Assembly (NCBI RefSeq): GCF_013410405.1
Contig: NZ_JACCFK010000001.1
Coordinates: 620,001 to 684,000, forward strand
From: Amycolatopsis endophytica
Lineage (GTDB): Bacteria > Actinomycetota > Actinomycetes > Mycobacteriales > Pseudonocardiaceae
Direction of reading: 5' to 3'
DNA: 64,000 nt
In this document: piece by piece, positions 35,021 to 43,526 of the stretch
How positions within the stretch are numbered: the stretch's first letter is position 1
Layout of the letters: each line of letters opens with the position of its first letter
The notes under the pieces: model-generated
Database searches by the model: none
Told to the model about the DNA's origin: nothing
What the model saw: the letters and a program-made list of their open reading frames with translations, nothing else
Program-made: the position numbers and the translations under genes

Positions 35021-36669
35021 GGCTCCTCCCGCATCGGCACCCGCATCCCGCGCTGCGCCGCGACCTCGGAGGCGCGTTCGTACCCGGCGTCGACATGCCG
35101 GAGCACGCCCATGCCCGGGTCGTTGGTCAGCACCCGCTCGATCTTCTGTGCGGCAAGCGGAGTTCCGTCGGCGACGCACACCTGGCCGGCGTGGATCGAG
35201 CGGCCCATGCCGACGCCGCCGCCGTGGTGCAGCGACACCCAGGTGGCGCCGGAGGCGGTGTTGACCAGCGCGTTGAGCAGTGGCCAGTCCGCGATGGCAT
35301 CGGAGCCGTCGGCCATCGCCTCGGTCTCGCGATACGGCGAGGCGACGCTGCCCGCGTCCAGGTGGTCGCGGCCGATCACCACCGGCGCGGACAGCTCGCC
35401 ACTGGCGACCATCTCGTTGAACCGCAGCCCCGCAAGGTGCCGTTCGCCGTAGCCGAGCCAGCAGATCCGCGCCGGAAGTCCCTGGTACGCCACACGTTCA
35501 CCGGCGAGCCGGATCCATCGGACGAGAGAATCGTTGTCCCCGAACAGATCGAGGATGGCGCGGTCGGTGGCGGCGATGTCGGCCGGGTCGCCGGAGAGCG
35601 CGGCCCAGCGGAACGGTCCCCTGCCCGCGCAGAACAGCGGCCGGATGTAGGCGGGCACGAAACCCGGGTAGTCGAAGGCCCGTGCACAACCGCCCAGTTT
35701 CGCCTCACCACGAAGGGAGTTGCCGTAGTCGAAAACCTCTGCACCGGCGTCGAGGAAACCGATCATCGCCTCGACGTGCTCGGCCATCGATTCGCGTGAG
35801 CGGTCGGTGAACTCGTCGGGTTTCGCGGCCGCGTAGTCGGGCCAGTCGGCGACGTCGACACCGCGTGGCAGGTACGCGAGCGGATCGTGGGCCGAGGTCT
35901 GGTCGGTGACGATGTCCGCTTCGAGTCCGCGCCGCAGCAGCTCGGGCAGGACGTCGGCGGCGTTGCCGATCACGCCGACCGACACGGCTTCGCCGGCCTT
36001 CCTCGCGGCGGTCACCCGCCGGACCGCCCCGTCCACATCGGAGGCCAGCTCGTCGAGGTACCGGGTGTCCAGACGGCGCCGCGCCCGCGCCGGATCGCAT
36101 TCGACGACCAGAGCCGTTCCCCCGTTCATCGTGATCGCCAGCGGTTGCGCACCGCCCATTCCGCCCAGTCCGGAGGTGAGAGTCAATGTTCCGTTCAGCG
36201 AACCGCCGAACCGTTTCGCGGCCACCGCCGCGAAGGTCTCGTAGGTGCCCTGCAGGATCCCCTGCGTGCCGATGTAGATCCACGAACCGGCGGTCATCTG
36301 CCCGTACATGGTCAGGCCGAGCTTCTCCAGCCTGCGGAACTCGGGCCACGTCGCCCAGTCACCGACGAGGTTCGAGTTCGCGATCAGCACACGAGGTGCC
36401 CACTCGTGCGTGCGCAGGACGCCTGCCGGCTTGCCAGACTGCACCAGGAGCGTCTCGTCCTCGGTCAACGTGGTGAGGCAGCGGGTGATCGCGTCGAAGC
36501 TCGCCCAGTCGCGGGCGGCCTTTCCGGTGCCGCCGTACACGACCAGGTCCTGTGGTCGTTCGGCGACATCGGGGTCGAGGTTGTTGTGCAGCATCCGCAA
36601 CGCGGCTTCGGTCTGCCAGTTCCCGGCCGTCAGCGTGGTTCCGCGGGCGGCACGGACGGTGCGGCTCAT
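35017..36669 (-). CDS. hutU: Urocanate hydratase
   Basis: 550 aa; NAD-dependent addition of water to urocanate to give imidazolonepropionate. Characteristic segments include the N-terminal [25 protein letters not shown]-like [28 protein letters not shown] for NAD binding, and the C-terminal [20 protein letters not shown]. Length matches the family (about 550-560). ATG overlaps the hutH stop (ATGA). Confidence 0.97.
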   Translation of the reverse strand: MSRTVRAARGTTLTAGNWQTEAALRMLHNNLDPDVAERPQDLVVYGGTGKAARDWASFDAITRCLTTLTEDETLLVQSGKPAGVLRTHEWAPRVLIANSNLVGDWATWPEFRRLEKLGLTMYGQMTAGSWIYIGTQGILQGTYETFAAVAAKRFGGSLNGTLTLTSGLGGMGGAQPLAITMNGGTALVVECDPARARRRLDTRYLDELASDVDGAVRRVTAARKAGEAVSVGVIGNAADVLPELLRRGLEADIVTDQTSAHDPLAYLPRGVDVADWPDYAAAKPDEFTDRSRESMAEHVEAMIGFLDAGAEVFDYGNSLRGEAKLGGCARAFDYPGFVPAYIRPLFCAGRGPFRWAALSGDPADIAATDRAILDLFGDNDSLVRWIRLAGERVAYQGLPARICWLGYGERHLAGLRFNEMVASGELSAPVVIGRDHLDAGSVASPYRETEAMADGSDAIADWPLLNALVNTASGATWVSLHHGGGVGMGRSIHAGQVCVADGTPLAAQKIERVLTNDPGMGVLRHVDAGYERASEVAAQRGMRVPMREEP

Positions 36670-38180
36670 GCTTCCTCCAGTGCGGTCAGGACGGCTCCCG
36701 AACGGACGAGTTCCTCGGCGGCCGCGATCTCCGGTGCGAGGTGGCGGTCCGGGCCCGGCGCGGGCACGCGTTCCCGGAGCAGGTCGCGGGCCGCGGCCGT
36801 CACCGGCGCGGGGCGCAGCGGCGCGCGGAAGTCGAGCGCGCGGGCGGCGGTCAGCAGCTCGATCGCCAGCACGGACGTCAGCCCGTCGACCGCGCGACGC
36901 AGCTTGCGGGCGGCGGACCAGCCCATCGAGACGTGGTCCTCCTGCATGGCGCTGCTGGGAATCGAGTCGACCGAGGCGGGCACGGCGAGCCGCTTGAGTT
37001 CGCTGACGATCGCCGCCTGCGTGTACTGGGCGATCATGTGCCCCGAGTCGACGCCGGGGTCCTCGGCGAGAAACGCGGGCAGCCCGTGCGAGCGGGTCAC
37101 GTCGAGCATGCGGTCGGTGCGGCGTTCGGCGATGCTGGCGACGTCGGCGATCGGGATGGCCAGGAAGTCCAGGACGTAGGCCAGTGGCGCGCCGTGGAAG
37201 TTGCCGTTCGACTCCACCCGTCCGTCGGCGAGGACGACGGGGTTGTCGATCGCCGCGGCCAGTTCCCGGTCGGCGACCGCCTCGGCGTGCGCGACGGTGT
37301 CACGGGCGGCGCCGTGCACCTGGGGCGCGCAGCGCAGTGAGTAGGCGTCCTGCACGCGGGTGCACTCCGGGCCGCGGTGGCTGGCGACGATCTCCGAACT
37401 GGCGAGCGCGGCGAACATGCGGCGCGCGGACGCGGTCTGACCCGGGTGCGGGCGCAGCGCCTGCAGGTCGGCGGCGAAGGCTCGGTCGGTGCCGAGCAGA
37501 GCCTCGACGCTCATCGCGGCTGTGAGGTCGGCCGTGTCGAGAAGGCGGTGGAGGTCGTCCAGGGCGAGGACGAGCATGCCGAGCATCCCGTCGGTGCCGT
37601 TGGTCAGCGCCAGGCCCTCCTTCTCGGCGAGGGTGACCGGTTCGAGGCCCGCCTCGGTGAGCGCTTCGGCAGCCGAGCGGCCGTCGACAAGCTCGCCCTC
37701 ACCCATCAGGGCGAGCGCGACGGCCGCGAGCGGCGCGAGATCGCCGGAACAACCCAGCGAGCCGTATTCGTACACGACCGGAACCATGTCCGCGTTGAGC
37801 ATCGCGGCCAGCGCTTCGGCGGTGGCCGGACGGACACCGGTGTGCCCGGAAGCGAGCGTGCGCAAGCGGAGAAGCATCAGGGCGCGCACCACTTCCGGCT
37901 CGACGGCGGTGCCGGTGCCGGCGGCGTGTGAGCGGATGAGGGACCGCTGCAGTGCGGTGCGCCGGCCGGCCGGGATGTGGCGGATCGCGAGGGCGCCGAA
38001 GCCGGTCGAAATGCCGTAGGTCGGCCGGTCGGCGTCCGCGAGCGCGTCGATGTGGCGGCGGATCTCGCCGAGGTTCTCGCGCACCTCGTCGGACAGCTCG
38101 ACCCTCGCACCGTTCCGTGCGACCGCGACGACCTGCTCCCGGTCGAGGGGCCCGTGGTCCATCCGCACTGTGCGCGTCAT
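36666..38180 (-). CDS. hutH: Histidine ammonia-lyase
   Basis: 504 aa; removes ammonia from L-histidine to form trans-urocanate, first step of the pathway. The MIO prosthetic group would form from Cys144-Ser145-Gly146 ([13 protein letters not shown]), the Cys variant of the common Ala-Ser-Gly; the family signature allows Ser, Ala or Cys here. The entry motif YGISTGFG is intact near residue 55. First gene of the operon, divergent from the IclR regulator across 72 bp that contain its operator. Confidence 0.97.
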   Translation of the reverse strand: MTRTVRMDHGPLDREQVVAVARNGARVELSDEVRENLGEIRRHIDALADADRPTYGISTGFGALAIRHIPAGRRTALQRSLIRSHAAGTGTAVEPEVVRALMLLRLRTLASGHTGVRPATAEALAAMLNADMVPVVYEYGSLGCSGDLAPLAAVALALMGEGELVDGRSAAEALTEAGLEPVTLAEKEGLALTNGTDGMLGMLVLALDDLHRLLDTADLTAAMSVEALLGTDRAFAADLQALRPHPGQTASARRMFAALASSEIVASHRGPECTRVQDAYSLRCAPQVHGAARDTVAHAEAVADRELAAAIDNPVVLADGRVESNGNFHGAPLAYVLDFLAIPIADVASIAERRTDRMLDVTRSHGLPAFLAEDPGVDSGHMIAQYTQAAIVSELKRLAVPASVDSIPSSAMQEDHVSMGWSAARKLRRAVDGLTSVLAIELLTAARALDFRAPLRPAPVTAAARDLLRERVPAPGPDRHLAPEIAAAEELVRSGAVLTALEEA

Positions 38181-38233
38181 GTGCCTATTGGACCTCGCCC
38201 GGCGGGTGACCGGAGGTCACCGCGGAGTGGTTG

Positions 38234-38251
38234 TGTCTGGTATTCCAGACA
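38234..38251. promoter_or_regulatory. Palindromic operator for the hut IclR regulator
   Basis: TGTCTGG-TATT-CCAGACA, a perfect 7-bp inverted repeat, ends one base before the iclR-type ATG (38253) and 54 bp from the hutH ATG. Position and symmetry indicate autoregulation and control of the hut operon; both are inference. Confidence 0.72.
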
Positions 38252-38252
38252 G

Positions 38253-39023
38253 ATGAGCGACGTCCCCGCCCTGCGCCGCGGTCTGGCGGTACTGCGCGTC
38301 CTGGCGACCCGTCCAGGGCCGATCTCGGCCGTCGCGCTCGCCCGCGATCTGGACCTGCCGCGCTCGACGACCTACCACCTGCTGGCGGAGCTGGAAGCGG
38401 CGGGTTTCGTCGTGCACCTGCCGTCGGAACGCCGCTACGGGCTGGGCATCGCCGCGTTCGAGCTGGGATCGGCCTATCTCCGGCACGACCCGCTGGAGCG
38501 GCTGGCGGCACCGTTGCTGCGGAAGCTCGCCGACCGGACGGGGCACACCGCGCAACTGGGGGTCCTGCACGGGAACGAGCTGGTGTACCTGCTGAAGGAA
38601 CGCCCGCCGGCGCCGGAGACGCTGGTGACCGACGTCGGTGTCCGGCTGCCCGCGCACCTGCCTGCCAGTGGGCTGGCGCTGCTGGCGCATCTGCCGCACG
38701 CGCACGTCCGGGCACTGTACCCGCGTGCGTTCGTCACCCGGACCGGGCGAGGCCCCGCGTCACTGGCCTCGCTACGACGCGCACTGGCCGCGGTGCGCGC
38801 CCGGGGCTGGGCGGTCGAGGACGGCCACGTGACCGCCGACTTCGCCTCGGTGGCGCACGCGGTGTTCGACCACAACGCCCACCCGATCGCCGCCGTGGCC
38901 CTGACCTTCCGGCACCACTGCGACCCGCCGTGCGACGGCACCTGGCCCGAGCCGGCGGCACAGGTCATCGCCACGGCGCGGACGCTCACGGACCGGATCG
39001 GTGGCCGCCGGCCCGGTGCGTGA
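38253..39023 (+). CDS. IclR-family regulator of histidine utilization
   Basis: 256 aa. The winged helix-turn-helix (RGLAVLRVLATRPGPISAVALARDLDLPRSTTYHLL) occupies residues about 9-50, followed by the IclR effector-binding domain (LRKLADRTGHTAQLGVLHGNELVYL, LPASGLALLA). Divergent from hutH, so it most likely senses a pathway intermediate such as urocanate. The palindrome abutting the ATG leaves no room for a ribosome site, suggesting a leaderless mRNA. Confidence 0.93.
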   Translation: MSDVPALRRGLAVLRVLATRPGPISAVALARDLDLPRSTTYHLLAELEAAGFVVHLPSERRYGLGIAAFELGSAYLRHDPLERLAAPLLRKLADRTGHTAQLGVLHGNELVYLLKERPPAPETLVTDVGVRLPAHLPASGLALLAHLPHAHVRALYPRAFVTRTGRGPASLASLRRALAAVRARGWAVEDGHVTADFASVAHAVFDHNAHPIAAVALTFRHHCDPPCDGTWPEPAAQVIATARTLTDRIGGRRPGA

Positions 39024-39072
39024 CGATTTTCCCACCGCACAGCGGAACCTCGAACGTCCAGGACGGAGCGAC

Positions 39073-39800
39073 ATGACGGCGGTTCTCCATCAGCCCCTCG
39101 CGCCGACGCGGTCGCAGGTCCTGGCCCGGGAGCGCGAATCGCCCTGCACCGGCACGAGGAACACCAGGTGATCTACGCGAGCAGTGGGCTGCTCGCGGTC
39201 ACGACGGCCGCCGGTTCCCGGGTGGCACCACCGGATCGTGCGATCTGGGTGCCCGCCGGAGTCGATCATGAACACGACGCGTACGGCATCGTGTCCCTGC
39301 ATCTCGTCGCGACACCCGAGGACATCGACGGACCCGACCCGGGTCCTGCGGGTCACCCCACTGTTGCGGGAGCTGCTCAAGGAGCCCGCGGGAGCCGTGA
39401 CCACCGACGCGGAGACCCAGCAGCGCCTGCACGCGGTCCTGCGGGACCAGCTGCGCATGGCGCAGCACATGCCGGGTTTCCTCCCCGCGCCGACCACACC
39501 GCTGCTTCGCGACGTCGCCGCGATCTTCCTCGCCAACCGGCCGACACCCGGACGCTGGCCGAGCTGGGGCGAAGCGTCGGGGCGAGCGAACGGACGCTCT
39601 CCCGTCTGTTCCGCACCGACCTCGGGATGAGCTTCCCGCAGTGGCGGGGCGGCTGCGGCTGCATCACGCGCAGGCCCTGCTCGCCGAAGGTGTCCCCGTG
39701 ACGACGGTGGCGCACCGGTCTGGCTGGTCCTCGGCCAGCGCGTTCATCAGTACGTTCAAGGGGACCTTCGGCTACACGCCCTCGCTGAGTGAGGCGCAGG
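39073..39800 (+). pseudogene. AraC-family regulator broken by multiple frameshifts
   Basis: From ATG 39073 the expected AraC protein is scattered over the three plus frames: HEEHQVIYASSGLLAVTTAAG with VAPPDRAIWVPAGVDH (cupin-like sensor part), then RVTPLLRELLKEPAG with LRDQLRMAQHMPG, then RTLAELGRSVGASERTLSRL (first helix-turn-helix), then LRLHHAQALLAEGVPVTTVA with the second helix-turn-helix WSSASAFISTFKGTFGYTP. Frame changes occur near 39,140, 39,330, 39,545 and 39,640. All pieces are in order, so one full gene decayed in place. Confidence 0.88.
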
Positions 39801-39804
39801 GCGC

Positions 39805-40641
39805 TCACAGCTCCGACGTTCCCCATTCCCGGACGGTCACCGCGTCCCCGACCGACACCGTTCCCGGGCGGAGAACAGCGAATTTCGCGCCGAAGGCCAC
39901 ACCGCCGCTGGTCCGCCGGTACCCGGCGAGCGTGCGGAGCGGCTCCGGACCACGCTTGCCGGCCGTCTCCTGATCCACGGTGATGACGACACAACGCAAG
40001 GCGAGCTTCGCGTAGCCCAGTTCGCATCCGCCGATGGTCACGCTCCGCACCAGGTCTTCGACATGGGCGTCGGCCCAGCCGTCGACGACGATGTTCGGCC
40101 GGAACCGGTCCATGGGCACCTCGGGTTTCCCGGCCGCCCGCAGCTTCTCGTTGAGCAGGTCCACGGTGCGCCGCGACAGGACGTGGACGGCGCAACTGTC
40201 GGCGTACCCCGACGTTCCCGGCGTGTGCCCGTCAGTGACGCGCTGGTGGTCCGGCGGCACGCGAACCAGCCGGCAGCGTTCCCCGATCGCCTCGGAAAGC
40301 CACTCCGCCGCGGCCGCACCCTGGTCGATCCCGCGGAAGGGCGCGCCGAAGAGGTCCACCGGCCGTGTCGGCCCGGTCGCGTCCACGGCGAAGGTGATCG
40401 GCTCCAGGTCCGGATGACGCAGCGACATCTTGGCGCCGTCCGCACTCACGTCCGGCGCGATGAGCGCCAGCCGCGGGTGGCGGCGCTGCGTCCGGTAGAC
40501 GCCCTCCTCGCTGATCACCAGGAAGCCGCGGTCATGCGTGAGCCCAGCCGGAGTGACCTGCGCGGTGGCGGGGTACGTCGCCGCGCACCCCTTGATCGGG
40601 TAGTACGCCAGCTGGGTCACCCGTGCCGTGTCGGGTGCCAC
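39805..40641 (-). CDS. MOSC-domain protein (YcbX/mARC-like)
   Basis: 278 aa from GTG 40641. N-terminal MOSC_N barrel (VTQLAYYPIKGCAA, THDRGFLVISEEG) followed by the MOSC domain (DRFRPNIVVDGWADAHVEDL, LRCVVITVDQETAGKRGPEPLRTL). The conserved cysteine before VVITVD is the expected molybdenum-cofactor ligand in mARC-like enzymes, which reduce N-hydroxylated compounds. It lies 4 bp after the methyltransferase gene on the same strand and overlaps nothing downstream. Substrate unknown. Confidence 0.9.
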   Translation of the reverse strand: MAPDTARVTQLAYYPIKGCAATYPATAQVTPAGLTHDRGFLVISEEGVYRTQRRHPRLALIAPDVSADGAKMSLRHPDLEPITFAVDATGPTRPVDLFGAPFRGIDQGAAAAEWLSEAIGERCRLVRVPPDHQRVTDGHTPGTSGYADSCAVHVLSRRTVDLLNEKLRAAGKPEVPMDRFRPNIVVDGWADAHVEDLVRSVTIGGCELGYAKLALRCVVITVDQETAGKRGPEPLRTLAGYRRTSGGVAFGAKFAVLRPGTVSVGDAVTVREWGTSEL

Positions 40642-40645
40642 GGAG

Positions 40646-41314
40646 TCAGTCCGTGACCAGCGCGAGGAGGAAACCGTCGTGGCCCTTGTCGCCGACGGTC
40701 TGGACCGCGGTCGCCGACAACCCGCTCTCGGCGGAGACCATCTCCGTGAACTTCCGGACTCCGCGCACGCGGGGATCCGTGTCACGGGCGTCGGCGACGG
40801 CGCCGCCCCGCACGACGTTGTCACCGACGATCACGCTGCCTGGTGCCGTGAGCCGCAGCGTCCACTCCAGGTACCGCGGGTTGGACGGCTTGTCCGCGTC
40901 GATGAAGACCAGGTCGAACGGCGCCAAACCCTCCTCGGCGAGCGACGGCAGCGTGGTCAGCGCGTTGCCGACCCGGACCTCGACCCGCGGCGCGAGATCG
41001 GCGTTCGCCAGGTTTTCGGTCGCGACTCGCGCGTAGTCGGCATTGGCCTCCAGCGTGATCAACCGCCCGTCGGCAGGCAGCCCGCGTGCGAGGCAGATCG
41101 TGCTGTACCCGCCGAGTGTGCCGATCTCCAGTACGGTGCGCGCGCCACGGATCCGCACGAGCAATTCCAGCAGCTTCCCCTGGTTCAGGGCGACCTGGTG
41201 CGCGGGAAGCCCGGCTTCCTCGCTGCGCCGGGCCGCCGCCGTCAGCACCGGGTCTTCGGGCAGGAGGAGGTCGTTGAAGTAGCTGTCGACGGCGGTCCAT
41301 GTCGCCAAGGTCAC
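40646..41314 (-). CDS. Class I SAM-dependent O-methyltransferase (catechol/caffeoyl-CoA OMT type)
   Basis: 222 aa. SAM-binding motif I VLEIGTLGGYSTICLARGLP, acidic motif ITLEANADYA, the metal-binding LVFIDADKPSNPRYLEW and NVVRGG are as in the cation-dependent OMT family. GTG or ATG choice: the frame begins MTLATWTAVDSYFNDLLL at 41314. Probably methylates a catechol-type hydroxyl. Transcribed with the MOSC gene. Substrate not predictable. Confidence 0.93.
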   Translation of the reverse strand: MTLATWTAVDSYFNDLLLPEDPVLTAAARRSEEAGLPAHQVALNQGKLLELLVRIRGARTVLEIGTLGGYSTICLARGLPADGRLITLEANADYARVATENLANADLAPRVEVRVGNALTTLPSLAEEGLAPFDLVFIDADKPSNPRYLEWTLRLTAPGSVIVGDNVVRGGAVADARDTDPRVRGVRKFTEMVSAESGLSATAVQTVGDKGHDGFLLALVTD

Positions 41315-41506
41315 CGGCGGTGTCCCTTCACTGTGCGGTCAGAGCGGGTCCATGACCCGTGATCATCCTGTGAGTGGCACCGGACCCGCGCTTTCAGGAA
41401 TCCGACAACGCGTGTCGCGAACCCGCCAGATCACCGCCGGGGTGTCGCGCCGCCCGTGCTGTTCCGGGCAGGCTGGCCGGACCGCCACACGAAGGAGATC
41501 AGGTCC

Positions 41507-42079
41507 ATGGGACGTGTCCACCCCCAGATCACCCCCCAGCTGCGGGACTTCATCTCCGCACAGCACGTGTTCTTCGTGGCCACGGCCCCACTGGCGGACG
41601 ACGGGCGCGTCAACGTGTCGCCGAAGGGCGTCGACGGCACGTCCCTCGTCGTCGACGCGCACACGTTCGCCTATCTCGACATCACGGCCAGTGGCGCCGA
41701 GACGATCGCGCACCTCAGGGAGAACGGCCGGATCACGGTGATGTTCTGCGCCTTCGAAGGCAAACCCAAGATCGTGCGGCTGCACGGGCGCGGCAGGGTC
41801 GTCCAGTCCGACGCCCCGGAGTTCGCCGCGTGGGCCTCGCGGTTCGAGGGGGTGGCCGCGTCTCCCGCTCACCGCGCGGTGATCGTCGTCGATGTCGCCC
41901 GCGTGAGCGATTCGTGCGGGTTCGGGGTTCCGTTCATGAGCTTCGAGGGCGAGCGCCGGATGCTCGTCGCCCATGCCGAACGCCACGGCGCCGAGGGTGT
42001 ACGGGCCTACCAGCGACAGAAGAACCTGACCTCGATCGACGGCCTCCCCGCGCTGAACCTGCCCACGCCCCACCCCTGA
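41507..42079 (+). CDS. Pyridoxamine 5'-phosphate oxidase-family protein
   Basis: 190 aa from ATG 41507, 9 nt after GAAGGAG. Split-barrel flavin-binding fold: QLRDFISAQHVFFVATAPL, GRVNVSPKGVDGTSLVV, ENGRITVMFCAFEGKPKIVRL. The family includes FMN- and F420-dependent oxidoreductases in actinobacteria; the ligand cannot be decided here. Monocistronic, facing the 42-bp repeats and the ssrA terminator. Confidence 0.9.
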   Translation: MGRVHPQITPQLRDFISAQHVFFVATAPLADDGRVNVSPKGVDGTSLVVDAHTFAYLDITASGAETIAHLRENGRITVMFCAFEGKPKIVRLHGRGRVVQSDAPEFAAWASRFEGVAASPAHRAVIVVDVARVSDSCGFGVPFMSFEGERRMLVAHAERHGAEGVRAYQRQKNLTSIDGLPALNLPTPHP

Positions 42080-42263
42080 CAGCAAGACCGCACCCGCCCG
42101 GCCCGAGGGCCCCACGCCCGAAACACACGACGAAGGCCGAGCCCTGCGAACGTTCTCCGCGAGCAGCCCCCGGCACGACAACCACCCAACGCAACCACCC
42201 ACCCATGGGGGTCCAGGGGGCGAAGCCCTCCCGGCGAGGGCCCGGGGGTCCGACCCCCGGGAG
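42080..42263. other. Intergenic segment with GC-rich hairpins
   Basis: Between the PNPOx-like gene and the ssrA terminator. It contains an extra copy of the 42-bp repeat (42,125-42,166) and several GC-rich inverted repeats including GGGGGTCCGACCCCC (42,244-42,258). No coding sequence is seen. Confidence 0.6.
42125..42166. repeat. 42-bp direct repeat, copy 1
   Basis: Matches 42,264-42,305 with one difference (GCGAACG versus GCGAGCG). This copy lacks the complementary half needed to form the long hairpin and is probably a duplicated terminator half. Confidence 0.9.
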
Positions 42264-42305
42264 ACACGACGAAGGCCGAGCCCTGCGAGCGTTCTCCGCG
42301 AGCAG
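42264..42305. repeat. 42-bp direct repeat, copy 2 (part of the ssrA terminator)
   Basis: Second copy of the 42-bp repeat. Its CGAAGGCCGAG segment pairs with CTCGGCCTTCG at 42,309-42,319 to form the long hairpin downstream of ssrA. Confidence 0.9.
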
Positions 42306-42319
42306 GACTCGGCCTTCGG
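42269..42319 (-). terminator. Long hairpin downstream of tmRNA
   Basis: Imperfect inverted repeat: CGAAGGCCGAG(C)CCTGC at the left and GCAGG(A)CTCGGCCTTCG at the right, 5 bp past the mature tmRNA 3' end. No marked U-tract follows on the minus strand. Confidence 0.65.
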
Positions 42320-42324
42320 CCGAG

Positions 42325-42693
42325 TGGAGGTGCCGGGAATTGAACCCGGGTCCTCTGGCGCCTTGCCTAGGCTTCTCCGTGCGCAGTTCGCTGTGCCTCT
42401 ACTCGGCCCCACCGGTCACGCGAACAAGCCGGTGTGACGGGCCCAGCCGCTGTGGGTGTCCCGTCCGGACCCCGCGGCCGGGTCCGGACAGTGAGCCTCC
42501 TAGCTGATGCCGGCTACCGGGACGGAGGCTCTCCCGGGCCGACAGACTCGCACTCGCTCAGGCGGCGAGGGCGAAGTCGCGCTGACTATTAGTCTTGGCG
42601 CTTAATTGGTTGCGGCGACGCTTACGGTGGTCTCTCGCCTGCACCGGCACGCTTCCCTTGACTCAACGTCCAGAGTCGAAACCGTTCACCCCC
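42325..42693 (-). ncRNA. ssrA: Transfer-messenger RNA (tmRNA)
   Basis: 369 nt. The tRNA-like ends are GGGGGTG (5') pairing with CACCTCC (3') plus discriminator A, and a T-arm with GGTTCAATTCC. The tag frame begins at the GCC resume codon at 42,599 and reads AKTNSQRDFALAA before TGA at 42,558, a classic ALAA degradation tag. Pseudoknot-like inverted repeats fill the remainder (e.g. CCGGACCC...GGGTCCGG). CCA is not encoded. It acts with SmpB to rescue stalled ribosomes. Confidence 0.97.
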
Positions 42694-42712
42694 TTGATGG
42701 TGTTTCGCAACC

Positions 42713-42718
42713 AGCATA
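42713..42718 (-). promoter_or_regulatory. Candidate -10 element of ssrA
   Basis: TATGCT on the minus strand lies 20 nt upstream of the mature tmRNA 5' end, leaving room for a short processed leader. The -35 region is not convincing. Confidence 0.35.
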
Positions 42719-42848
42719 ACGCCCTCGGCAACCGCATTTGTTCCCGCCGGGTGGGGCTACCCCCACCCCGGTGACGCCCGCGCACCCCATGGTCCACCAG
42801 CGTGAACGCGACGATGCTGGTCAGGTGCTTCACAGAGAGGAACGGACC

Positions 42849-43526
42849 ATGGCGGCGACCTTTTCCGACGGCACCCGGCCACATCCGCCGGTGCTCGGCT
42901 CGCTGGGGTACCTGCTGTCGAACCTGCCGCTGGGCATCGCGGGGTTCACGGCGATGGTGACACTGTTCACCGTCGGGGCCGGCACCGCGATCATCTGGGT
43001 GGGTCTGCCGGTGCTGGCCGCCGCGATCCTGCTGGCGCGTGCCGGTGGCCAGTTCGAGCGGGCCCGGGTGCACCGGATGCTCGGCGCCTACATCGCGAAC
43101 CCGTACAAGCCACTCCCACCGGAGGGCGCCAAGGCCCGCTGGAAGGCCAGGGTCAGCGACGGCGCGACCTGGCGGGACGTCCTCTACCTGGTCCTGCTGC
43201 TGCCGCTGGGGATCGCGGACTTCACGGTGGTGGTCACGGTGTGGTCGGTCGGTCTCGCGGCGACCTTCCTGCCGTTCTACTGCACCTACCTTCCCGGTGG
43301 GGCCTACTTCTTCCCCGAGTACGACCTGCGCTGGATCGTCGTCGACTCACCGGTCGACGCGCTGCCGTGGGCCGCGCTGGGCCTCGTCATCCTCGCGCTC
43401 GCGGTCGCGCTGACCCGCGGCCTCGGCACCCTGCACGCCCACTTCGCCCGTGCCGTGCTCGGCCCCGGCCCGCGGGCCCGCCGTCTCGCCGAAGAGCCCA
43501 CCGGGCACCTCGGCGCGGTGGCATGA
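42849..43526 (+). CDS. Sensor-domain membrane protein
   Basis: 225 aa with four membrane helices in two pairs (GIAGFTAMVTLFTVGAGTAIIWVGLP and GIADFTVVVTVWSVGLAATFLPFY). The pattern LGYLLSNLPLGIAGF...RWKARVSDGATWRDVLYLVLLLPLGIADF is the actinobacterial 'Sensor' domain normally found at the N-terminus of histidine kinases. Here it stands alone, and the same domain is repeated in the kinase gene directly downstream. ATG at 42849 follows AGAGAGGAA. Coupled to the kinase by ATGA overlap. Probably an auxiliary input subunit. Confidence 0.88.
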   Translation: MAATFSDGTRPHPPVLGSLGYLLSNLPLGIAGFTAMVTLFTVGAGTAIIWVGLPVLAAAILLARAGGQFERARVHRMLGAYIANPYKPLPPEGAKARWKARVSDGATWRDVLYLVLLLPLGIADFTVVVTVWSVGLAATFLPFYCTYLPGGAYFFPEYDLRWIVVDSPVDALPWAALGLVILALAVALTRGLGTLHAHFARAVLGPGPRARRLAEEPTGHLGAVA

